DNA from: Diplonema japonicum
Lineage: Eukaryota; Euglenozoa; Diplonemea; Diplonemida; Diplonemidae
Assembly: GCA_964019335.1 (NCBI GenBank)
Contig: OZ025752.1
Coordinates: 124,001 to 188,000, forward strand
Reading direction: 5' to 3'
DNA: 64,000 nucleotides
Positions 21,500 through 32,200 of this stretch are shown piece after piece. A program made the translations under genes and the position numbers. The notes under the pieces were generated by a model. That model saw only the letters and a list, made by a program, of their open reading frames with translations, ran no database searches and was not told the origin of the DNA. Numbering within the stretch: the first letter of the stretch is position 1; each line of letters opens with the position of its first letter.

Positions 21500-22682
21500 T
21501 GCCTTCGCTTTCATGCTTCTGATGTGCCTGTGGAAGACAAGACGCAGAGGCGAGCCACAGATAGACGAGGTTCCCCTCCGCATAAAAATTGTAACCGACG
21601 AAACAGTTCAACCTGCAAAAAAGAAAGAGCCCACTCCTTTAGAAACCCCGCTGGTGGCGAAAGAACCGGACCAACCACAGGCGGAGGTCGACTACGGTGA
21701 AGCACAGACCGCCCCACATAGGGATGTAAAATCGGCCGTCCCGAAAATTCTGGAAGAAAAGGTCGAGCACACCCAAACAGCGAACATCATGGACCGCGTG
21801 GTAGCCAAGAAGAAGATACTCTGGATGGTGCACAGGTACCAAAACAAAAAAGCGTTCAGAAAATCCGTGGCAGAGTGGAAGAAACAAGAATCCGAACGCA
21901 GGAAGATGCTGAAACTAGGGAAAATGGGTTCCCTGCGAGTCAAGGTAGGTTCTAACATGGAGGTCGTGTCCGCTATTCAGGGCGGCGCAGCCGAAGCAGC
22001 CGGGATGAAAACCGATGATCTCATCGTGCTCATTAACAGAACGGGCAGAGGCGGGAAAGTTATACCGGTTCCGATGCCCAGGCTAACTTCTTTCTTAAGA
22101 GCTGTCGGACCACAGTCAGAAGTGTTTGAAGGGAGCGAAATCGAGGTCGTTGTAATTAGGGATCCATCCGAAATAAAATCTTGGGCTGCCGATTCTTCTG
22201 AAACTGATAGCTTAAGAATTGGAACGCCGGAGTACGTAGCCGCCTGGACAGCAAGGGTCAACAGAAGGACCACTGTTCCATTAAAGGTTACTGTTGGGGT
22301 TGACTCTGACAATGCCAAAAAAAGCAGGAGGAAGAACATGGAGCAGAAAAAGAAAGACAACAATCTCACAAAACTGGACATCAAGCTTGTTGAGGACTTC
22401 CTTTATGATCCAGACGCCTGTGCGGTATTCGTAAAGACAGTCTTTGACAAGGCGGACAACGATGGCTCTGGGGAACTCGATGCAAGTGAGATCTACACTG
22501 TTTTCACACACATGACGGAGGTGACGGGGGTCCCCCCGCCTACTAGGAAGGATGCAGAGCGTTTGTTTAGCGTGATGGACGAATCTTACGATGAAAAGGT
22601 GAGCTTTGAAGAGTTTTTCCCGTACTTCCGCACCTTGATGGTGAAGCTCATTATGGACGAAATCGTGGCTGTTAACGAATAG
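21403..22682 (+). CDS. Membrane-anchored PDZ and EF-hand protein
   Basis: Exons 21403-21441 and 21498-22682 join in phase 0 (intron 56 nt, mostly poly-A) to give 407 residues. Splicing creates an N-terminal signal anchor: 'DIAILSFTL' from exon 1 fused to 'AAFAFMLLMCLWKTRRRG'. Without exon 1 the helix would be incomplete, which supports the upstream ATG after the A tract. Residues about 150-235 look like a PDZ domain (SLRVKVG, 'AAGMKTDDLIVLINR'). Residues about 325-395 hold two EF-hands: the loop DKADNDGSGELD is canonical, and the second, MDESYDEKVSFEEF, keeps the acidic frame. The topology suggests a cytosolic calcium-responsive scaffold on a membrane. The family is not identified. Confidence 0.82.
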
Positions 22683-22787
22683 CGGTCTTTTTTTACATTG
22701 TACATAACTCTAAAAACACCAAAAAAAAAAAGTGGGGGGGGGAAGTCCTTCCCTTTTTTTTTTGATTCCTTCCTCTTTTGATATATC

Positions 22788-22820
<33 letters not shown>

Positions 22821-23215
22821 CGATAAAGCATTCCCTCTTCCCGCCCATGTTACTGTCTGTGTTTTTGTAGATTTTGCCCCGCATTTGTGAAGGGAGTGTG
22901 TTTTCGGCAAATTTCTTTTTTTTTGCAAAGAAACCCTCCCCCCACACACTGGGGTTAATTTATTTTTTTGAGACAGAACACGGGGGGGCCAACATACATA
23001 CCCCGACCTTACATAAAAAGAAATGGGCGAGAGAAAAAAAAGAAAAAATACCCCCCCTTTTTTTTTCCTCTCTCCTTTTTTTTTTTTTTTTTTTTTTTTT
23101 CTTTTTTGCAAGAACGCGTCTTTGACTTGTCTAAACAAAAGGGGAACGTTGGCAACGTGTTTCGGGTTGACAAACTTCTCCAGGTTTTACCCGGCACGTA
23201 CAAACAACGGCCAGT

Positions 23216-23246
<31 letters not shown>

Positions 23247-23479
23247 ACCAAGGCTAAAAAAAAAAAAAAAAAAGAAACACCAAATTCCATTTTATTATCT
23301 TTTTTTTTTTTTACCCCCCATTTACACAAAACGGGGAGGGAGGTTTTTTTCCCCCCCCCCTCCCCCTCCTTTTTTTTAATTTGTCGTTTTTTTTTCTTTT
23401 CTTCCCCCCCCAAAAAAAATTATAAAAAAAAATAAAAAAAAACACCCCCAGGGTCCGCAATTTTTTAAGAGAAAAAAAA
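22683..23479. other. Spacer with homopolymers and a dispersed repeat
   Basis: No gene is seen. It holds a dispersed repeat copy at 23108-23219 and a C run at 23351-23360, 119 nt before the next ATG. Confidence 0.55.
23108..23219. repeat. Dispersed repeat containing TTTGACTTGTCTAAACAAAA, copy A
   Basis: It shares with 51889-52042 the ordered words 'ctttgacttgtctaaacaaa', 'aacgtgttt', 'cgggtt', 'ctccaggttt', 'cacgta' and 'gttcctc' before a T run. Indels in the homopolymers account for the length difference. It is probably a short interspersed element. Confidence 0.7.
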
Positions 23480-25184
23480 ATGCCTGACGAGCAGGTATAC
23501 GAGATGACGATGAAGGACGCAGAAACCCGTCCGGTCAACATCGATGGTGAAACAAAAAATGTTGAGGAGAAAGAGGTTCATTACAAGGTCTTGGAGAAGG
23601 GTGAGGGGAAGACAAGGAGCCATCACGAGGTAAGCCCATGGGGCGCAGTGGTACAGGACGGGCAATTGATCAGCCAACACGACCCGAATGTACACTCTCC
23701 TTACGGAAACGGCAACGGCCACAACCAGGACAAGAACAACCACGAAACGGGAAGTCCTTTCGAGGCCGACCAAGAAAACGATTCTGAATCCGAGTCCACA
23801 TGCTCAACAAACACCGAAGATTGGCTGGCAGAACCCAAAGTCCACTGGGAATGGAACACACAACACATCATTATTTCAATCGCCCTATCAATCATTGTAA
23901 TGGTAGGAATCGGGCTATGGGCTGCCACCAGCCCTGCCGAACCCGAAGGCGACGAAATCCCAAGAAATGCTCATTTACTATCGACGTCAGCATCTCAACC
24001 CGGATTTCTCGATCTTGGAATCGGTCATCCCAATAAAATCTTGGAAACGGTTGTTTGGGTACAACCCCATGGTGTGCATGCCCCCGTGCAGGTTAACGTA
24101 ACAGTGGAGATAACGTTGAACAAATCAGATGATTCATCATGGGTTAGAATTGATCCGGATCCTTCTGAAAACCCTAAAATGCTGACTATTGTCGATTCCA
24201 GCGACGGGAAGGACCACAAGTTCGAGCTGAACGGCCCGAACGACGAGGTTTCCTACACGAGAATGGCGTTTGTCACGGACTCTCACGATCCCGTCAGCCT
24301 TGCCATTCACGTCATTCAAATGCACGAGGTGGCGGAGTACCGAGTTCTATTCGCCGCTCTGGTTTTAATGTTTGAATACACTCTGATCGTTTTTGAACTG
24401 GTGGACAGAACGGTGGCCGCTATGCTTGGTTCGTTCGTCGCTCTGGTCGTTCTCGGCATTGTTAAGGAAAGACCAGACCTCCACGAGGTCATCAACTGGA
24501 TCGATTTTGAAACTGTTTTACTTCTGTTCGGGATGATGGTCATGGTTCGAATCTTCTCTTTAACAGGCGTATTTGAATACAGCGCGGTAAAGGCTTACAA
24601 GGCATCTGGCGGGGATTTGTGGAAATTAACGTGGATTTTGTGTACCTTTACCGCGGTAACATCGGCGTTTCTCGACAATGTGACAACGATGTTGCTGTTG
24701 ACACCGGTTACGTGCAGGCTTTGTAAGATTTTGAAGCTTGACCCGACGCCGTTGCTTCTTGCAGAGGTTATGTTTTCGAACATTGGTGGGACCGCCACCG
24801 CTGTGGGCGACCCTCCAAACATCATCATTGTGAACGACAACGAAATTTCGTCGAGGGGGATCGAGTTTGCTGAGTTCACGCTGCACATGATGATTGGGAG
24901 TGTTTTCGTGTTCTTCGCCACCATGCCCTTCATGAAATGGAAGCTTACAGAGTGGCTTGAGAAGAATGGCGCTGCCGAGGTGGCGCCACCGCAGCCTGAA
25001 GACGAACTTGAACGTGAGAAGCTCGAGGCAAACGCCAAGAAACAGAGGAAGCTGAACCTCCGTAACTCCTTCAGACAGGACGCCGCGCCAGAGGGCGTGG
25101 GGGGCGACCTGGTCAACGACCTTTCTTACGAAGAACAGGAGAGGCACACCTACGCGAGAAACCATCCGAAGTGGAATATTATTG

Positions 25185-25223
<39 letters not shown>

Positions 25224-26208
25224 CCCTCCCCACACTATACAGCTGCAAGAAGAGAAGGACGCGATCACGATCGGCGCCTTCCACGTGAAGGTTTCTGTGG
25301 ACCACTACAAGCACAACGTCAACAACGATTTGCTGAAGAGGATTTTGTATGTTTTTTTACAAAAAAAAAAAAAAAAAAATTCCAAAACCCACAGGATTGA
25401 CAACGTGCAGAAGATGGAGTCGGAGATCCGCGTGTCCGAGATTTCAGGTGCGGTGCAGCTGGAACGCACGTTTGCGCAGAAGGACACCGAGGGTTTCGAA
25501 GAAGTGGTCAGGAAGATGGAGCAGAACTACAAGGTGAAGTACTTCAACATGTTCCTCTCGGTGGGGATTGTTCTGCTTGTCGTCATCATGTTTTTCTTCC
25601 TGCACTCCGCCACCCACGAGATCCACCTGACCCTGGCATGGATCTCCATTCTCGGAGCGATCATGGCCCTGACGGTGTCCGGAATCGACGAACCCGAAAA
25701 ACACGTTTTTTCCCATGTAGAATGGGGGACATTATTGTTTTTCGCTGCGTTGTTTGTTCTCATGGAGGCTTTAACGGAACTGGGGCTCATCGATTGGCTA
25801 GGCGACAAGATCAGCGAGATGATCAATGCGGTTGACGGGGAGACCGAACAGATGGTGGTAGCTATTATTTCCCTGATTTGGGTTTCTGCATTCGCATCTG
25901 CATTCATCGACAACATCCCTTACACCACCGCCATGGTCCCCGTGGTCATTAATGTCGCGGATTCTACTGGATTGTCTTTGAAGCCCATGGTTTTCGCCCT
26001 CGCTTTCGGAACCTGTTTGGGTGGGAACGGGACGCTCATCGGCGCGTCCGCAAACGTTGTAACAGTGGGTATCGCCAAAGAGGCGTATGGAAATGAAATC
26101 AGTTTCGTCGAGTTCATGAAATTCGGTCTCCCCGTCATGATCGTGACCATCTTTGTTGCGATGGTGTACCTCATCATCGCGCACCCGTTAATCGGATGGA
26201 ATATGTGA
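23480..26208 (+). CDS. P protein (OCA2)-like membrane transporter, ArsB/NhaD superfamily
   Basis: The family are 12-TM anion or Na+/H+-type transporters of intracellular membranes. Exons 23480-25186, 25243-25346 and 25395-26208 join in frame to give 874 residues; human OCA2 is of similar size. A charged cytosolic N-terminus (about 1-125) precedes a first helix ('IIISIALSIIVMVGIGLWAA') and a beta-rich lumenal insert. Two inverted halves follow. The first has 'FLDNVTTMLLLTPVTCRL' and 'NIGGTATAVGDPPNIIIVND'. The second has 'HVEWGTLLFFAALFVLMEAL', 'FIDNIPYTTAMVPV' and 'GTCLGGNGTLIGASANVV'. These paired motifs are diagnostic of OCA2-like proteins. The introns (56 and 48 nt) fall in the central cytosolic loop. 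The ATG follows an A tract, with a 'cccccag' acceptor-like site about 30 nt upstream. Substrate is not determined by sequence. Confidence 0.93.
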
Positions 26209-26998
26209 GCGGGTTTTAAAAAAAAAAAAAAAAAAAATCATACAGTTTTTTTTATCCCTTTTTCCCTCTTGTAGTTAACCCCCCTCTCTCCCCATCTCTC
26301 CCTTCATAATTTTTTTTAGTAAAAATTTTTTGTTTTTTCCCCCCCCCTTTTTTTTTATAGGAAATGGATGTGATTTTTTTTTGGTACGAGACAAAGAAGG
26401 AAAAAAAAAAAATGACACCTTCGAGGAAATAAAATTATCACAGTCCTCTACCCCCCCCCCCCCCCCCATTTAGGCCCTATTTTATATATAAAATAAAAAA
26501 AAGAAGAAAAAAACCCAACAGTACTTCCATGGTGGTTTTCTGGCTCGTTTGATTTGGTATACATGTCCCAAAGAAAAAAAAAAGCAGAAGAGAAAAAAAA
26601 AAGCGAGTCTAAATAGGTAAAGAAGAGTCCCATTCCCCCCTCCCACTCTTGCCTGAATTCCCTCTCTCTCCCCCCCCCCCATCCAGAAATTCAAAAAAAG
26701 AAAAGTGGGCGAGAAGCCCCCCCTCCCCCCAACACACACACACCCCTTCTTTGACACCGTGCTTGGTTTTTTTTTTTTTGAGGGGAAGACTCGACACCAG
26801 CTGCTGAGAAGCGGGTCGGGGAGCAGTAACAGAGAGAAGGGAGTACAGTCCGGGCACCCGGCTATGCGCCTTCAATATGCGAGCAGCATGTCCATGACCA
26901 TCAGCTAGAGGAGCAAAACACTGTGCTCCTGTGGTACATCCTCAGTGGGCAGCAGACAATGTGCGGCAAACAAAAGCGCCGCAGAAAAAAAATATATC

Positions 26999-27043
<45 letters not shown>

Positions 27044-27185
27044 CCTTCCCGCTTGTTCTTTCCTTTTTTTTTTTTTTTTTTTTGCTATATCTTCCTTTCC
27101 TTTGGAGTGGCCTTTGAAAGAGGCCGCTTTTTTTTTTTGTTTCCCGGAAATATATTGAGTTTTTTTTTTTTGGTTAGTAGTGCCC

Positions 27186-27208
27186 GGGGGGGGGGGGGGG
27201 GGGGGGGG
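27186..27208. repeat. G homopolymer, 23 nt
   Basis: A pure G run, among the longest C/G runs of the window, far from any supported start codon. Confidence 0.9.
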
Positions 27209-28343
27209 TGCACCATTCGGCACCTTGTGGTTGGCCGCTCTTTATTAGGTAAAAAAAAAAAAAAAAAACCGTTGAATGAACAAGAAGAACAACATGCACC
27301 AACCAGCGCACCGCAATATTAGGTTTTTTTTTTTTTTTTTTTTTTTGCGGGCGAAGAACCATATAATGGGAACTGGAAGAAGAAATAGAAAGAATAGAAA
27401 AAAAAAGGGAGGGGTAGTATATATTAAACCCACACAACACTCTTGTCCTTCTTGGTTTATTATAGTATTTTCCTTTTTTTTTATTTTTTTTATTGTGCGG
27501 ATGCACAAAAAAAATGAAAAAGAAGAAAATTATGAAATAAAAAACGAAACCAAGCACGGTGTAATTTTTTTTTTTTTTCTCTTTCCATTCTTTTTTTTTC
27601 TTTTAGAAAAACCTCTTGATTGATGGAGAGAACGAAATAAACAAAAAAAAATGTAAGAAAAGAAAAAAAAAAAAAAAAAACTTCCTTTTTTTAAAAAATT
27701 TCCACTTTCAAAGTGTGCGAATAAAAAATTTAAAAAAAAAAAAAATTTAAAAAAAAAAAAGCAAGAAAACTGATCCCAGTGTTTGTAAAGTTACATCACG
27801 TGTGAGTACTGCCCGTAAGAGGCTAACCTGTTTAGGTAGCCAGCACAGTAGCTGCTCTCCCGTAGATGCAGATGAAGCCCCCTTTTTTTTCCCCCGTTGG
27901 AGTGGGGTGTCAGAGTTTCATTCTGAGTTATTTAGGGTCAAATTTTATTCATTGCTTGTGCCCCTTTTTTAAAACAGGAAAAAAAAAAAAATAGTTTTTT
28001 TCTCACATTTTCCTCTCAAACCCAATAGAAACAGGAGGAGAATATTTAAAAAAAAAAAAAAAGGAGGGAGGAAAAAAAAAAGGAAAAAAGGATCGAGAGT
28101 ACCCCCCGCTGATTTACCTCGATTATATTTACCCTTTTTTTTTTTTCCACCTTGCTCCCCTTTCGATCTCTACTTCCCCCCCCCTTTTTTTGACGCATTT
28201 TTTTCACCTCTCTACTTCATTTTTCTTTCTTTTCTTTTTTTTTTTTTTTTTTTTGAAAAGACCCTTTCCCCCGTTACTGGTGGGTAGTTGCTGGCACTTC
28301 TCTCCCCACATCATCAATAATAATTAATTTCTTTTTTTGGAGC

Positions 28344-28500
28344 AACAAGACTTTTGGCCGTGTCAAGGCGCGTAACGAAACTTCCCTTAGAAGTCTGTGC
28401 CAGGGTGAGCGGTTGAGAAATAGTAATGATAATAATAAAGACAAACTTTAAGGCGAGCAACTGGCTACGGGGACCCGGCACACCATACCATGTCTGTCTG
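28344..28500. repeat. Dispersed repeat, copy 1 (partner at 36783)
   Basis: The ordered words 'ttttggccgtgtcaagg', 'gcgtaacga', 'ctcccctta'-like, 'gtctgtgccagggtga' and 'gggaccc/aggca..ccatgtctg' match 36783-37003 with substitutions and one insertion. Confidence 0.65.
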
Positions 28501-28574
28501 TTTGACAAAATCGAAAATTTCCCCCCTTTACGTTTCTTAGTTAATTCACCCTTTTCTTTGACAGTACTTCGAGG

Positions 28575-28617
<43 letters not shown>

Positions 28618-29222
28618 CCTCCCCCCTCTGACTTTCTAAAATTAACTAAGACTTTCATAAAACCTTATTTTTTTTGCCTGGGAAAAAGGGGGGGGGAGGG
28701 GAAATAGTTCAAAAAAAGAAAAATATACTTACTCGATTTGCTGTATCCCACCGACTTCTGGGAAAGGAGAGGCTGGGAGGGGGGAGTTCCAAGGGATTTT
28801 GTATTTCAAACATCTCCCCTCACCCCTTAATAAAAAAAATATATATGTACTTACTCGATGCCATACCCTACCTGGACCGCTCCTTCGTGCAGGGAAAAAG
28901 GGGGTGGGGAGGGATGGAAAAAAAAAAAAAAAAAAAAACAGGAGTTTTTTTTTATTTGTTATCCCTTCCTTGAGCAACACAGGCGTGTGGCTCAGGGAGG
29001 AGAATGGACCACCTTCCCCCCCCCTTTTTTTTTACCTTTTTTACAATTCCTGTCAACACTTTCCCCCATTTTTTCTTTTTCTTCTTTTTTTTTTTTTTTT
29101 TTTTAGTCCGAGTTTCTCTCATCTCTGCAATTTCCTCACGAGGGAAAATGAAAAAAATGAAAATAAAAAAAAAGGGAGGAGGAGAGGGGAGGGGAGGGGG
29201 AACCAAAAAAAAAAAAAAAAAA

Positions 29223-32200
29223 ATGTCCGCAACATGGCTGGAATTCGTGGAACTGATGCAAAAAAACTCGGAGCTGCTGGAGGAAAACAAAGCGCTGACC
29301 AAGGCCGTGGAGGACGGCGGTGAGGTCGACAGCGGAAGCGTAGCAATTCTAACAGCGGACCTGGTAGACTTCGGCTCCATGCTGAGACGCCACAACCACG
29401 CCTTGCTCCACCTGGTGGGGGCGGAAGAATCCCCTGCCACTTACCAAGACGCAGGAACCCCATTACACCCACACCACAGAATCACTTACTTGGAGCAACA
29501 AATAAAAATTATAGGTGATGCTCTTACAGCATCGGACACCATGCTAGCATCTATCAACAGCCAAATGGCGGTCTTGACAACCACCGATTCCGAGGTTTAT
29601 GAAGCAGTTGCGCAGGCTGACGCTGCACTGGAATCGACGCATCAGATAGTTTCGGAGATAATATGTAGTTCGGAGGTGACCGACGGGCTGCAACAAGACA
29701 TCGCAGCGAGACATGAGGTGGCGCGGTCACTCTTGCGGGAGAAGAAACAGCTTCTTGAAGAACGGTCCGTCGCGCATGACGCGCTTCAGCAAGCCGCCGT
29801 ATCGCTCTCTTCTCTGCAGGCGATTGTCGAGTCGTCCAACGCCTCCTACACGCAGCTTGATGAGCAGAACGCTTTGCTTCTCCAGCAGATCCAACACCTT
29901 GAGCTTAATCTGACGAGTCTTAAGACCAGCAACGCAAACCTCGAATCGGAGATCCGCGAGCTGCAGTCCATGCGGCCCAGCCCCTCAAAAGGCAGCAAAT
30001 CGATCAGCGAGGACACCCTAAAAGAGCGTATCCAAACATCCGAACAGGAGTGTGAGGATCTCCGCACCAAAGTATCGGAGCTCGAGGCCATCAACACACA
30101 GCAAGAGGTGTCGTCGACGGAGCAACTCCGTGGTGTTGAGGAAGAACTAGAGACGCTTAAGCAGCTTGTTCTAGAGGCAGAAGACAAAGAGGCGGCACTG
30201 CTGGGGCAGTCCCATGATCTAGAGGCCGAGCTCGATCTTCTGCGGTCAGGAGAACAGATGCATCGGGAGAGGGAATCCACGCTTGTGGAAAAGATCGCCG
30301 GTCTAGAAGCTGAGCTCGCTGCGTGGGAGGAGAAAGGCAACAACAACGACACCGATCGAGAGGCAACACTCTTGGAGCAGGTTCACAACAGGGAAAGAAT
30401 CACCGATCTAGAAGCCGAGCTATCTACTACCAAGGAAGCGATCCTTCGCACACAAGATCAGGTACAGGACCTTGAAGCTGAACTGGAGGCACTCCGAGGA
30501 ACGCCCGACAGCGAACGACGGGAGGCGTCATTATTGGAACAAATCAGCGACCTTGAAGCTGAGCTGGAGATCCTTCGTGCGGAGGGCGGTGAAAAAAAAA
30601 CGGAAGCAGGTGCTCAAAACTTAAAAACCGAGCTATCCACCGCCAAGAAAAATATAATCGACCTAAACGCCGAGCTAGAGATTCTTCGCGCACAAGATGA
30701 CGACGCACTGCGGCAACAGGTACAGGACCTTGAAGCTGAACTGGAGATCCTTCGCGCGGAGGGCGGTGAAACACAAGGGGCTCCAGACTTAAAAACCGAG
30801 CTATCCACCGCCAAGAAAAACATCAGCGATCTAAACGCCGAGCTAGAGATTCTTCGCACACAAGATGACGACGCACTGCGGCAACAGGTACAGGACCTTG
30901 AAGCTGAACTGGGGACACTCCGAGGAACACCTGACAGCGAGCGGGAGACAATATTAATGGAGCAAGTCAGCGACCTAGAAGCAGGGGCTCAAGACTTAAA
31001 AACGGAGCTATCCACCGCCAAGGAAAACATCAGCGATCTAAACGCCGAGCTTGAGATCCTTCGTTCACAAGAAGACGGAACGGCCGGAGACAGTGCACCG
31101 CGGCAAAAAGCTCGTGATGTAGAAGCCGGCACCCAAGACGGCTCAACAGACAACGCATTGCGGCAACAGGTACAGGATCTTGAAGCTGAACTGGAGATCC
31201 TTCGCACGCAAAAAAACAGAGAAGCCGAGCTCACCTCGGCGCGGGAAAAGATCACCGACCTTGAAACCGAGCTTGAGATCCTTCGAGCACAAGACAGCGA
31301 TGCACTCGAGACGGAAGCAGAAGATCAGCATTTAAAAACCGAGCTGTCCACCGCCAAGGAAAAAGTCAATGATTTAGAAGCCGAGCTGGAAATTCTTCGC
31401 ACACGAGATGACAACGCAAGCAACAGAGAAGCCGAGCTCACCTCGGCGCGGGAAAAGATCACTGACCTTGAAACCGATTTGGAGATCCTTCGCGCACAAA
31501 CAACACCCGAGACGGAAACGGAGGATAAGCATTTGAAAACCGAGCTGTCCACCGCCAAGGAGAAGATCAACGATTTAGAAGCCGAGCTGGAAATTCTTCG
31601 CACACAAGATGACAACGCACTGCGGCAACAGGTACAGGACCTTGAAGCTGAGCTGGAGATCCTTCGCACGCAAAATATAGGAGAAGCCGAGCTCACCTCG
31701 GCGCGGGAAAAGATCACCGACCTTGAAACCGAGCTTGAGATCCTTCGCGCACAAGACAGCGATGCACCCGAGACGGAAGCAGAAGATCAGCATTTAAAAA
31801 CCGAGCTGTCCACCGCCAAGGAAAAAGTCAATGATTTAGAAGCCGAGCTGGAGATTCTTCGCACACAAGATGACAACGCACTGCGGCAACAGGTACAGGA
31901 CCTTGAAGCTGAACTGCAGATCCTTCGTACGCAAAACAACAGAGAAGCCGAGCTCACCTCGGCGCGGGAAAAGATCACCGACCTTGAAACCGATCTAGAA
32001 ATTCTTCGAGCACAAACAACACCCGAGACGGAAACGGAGGATAAGCATTTGAAAACCGAGCTGTCCACCGCCAAGGAGAAGATCAACGATTTAGAAGCCG
32101 AGCTGGAAATTCTTCGCACACAAGAAGGCGAACGAGACAACGAGCTGCAGGCGCTTCTAGACAACAAGAAAAAACTGGAGGAAGAAATTGCGAGGCTGAG

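Larger units (their letters stand above)
26209..29222. other. 3-kb non-coding region
   Basis: Mostly A/T runs, with a C run at 26451-26467 and a G run at 27186-27208. Mixed sequence at about 26780-26990 has a possible decayed reverse-transcriptase trace. The segment about 28344-28500 is a dispersed repeat shared with 36783-37003. No intact or spliced gene could be built. Confidence 0.55.

Noticed and set aside
25285-26208. Separate transporter gene at 25285
   Set aside because: It is the second half of the OCA2-like protein; the first half lacks the second set of family motifs, and the frame continues across the introns.
27184-27320. CRISPR-like or regular spaced repeats near the G run
   Set aside because: No repeat-spacer periodicity; the DNA is eukaryotic and dominated by homopolymers.
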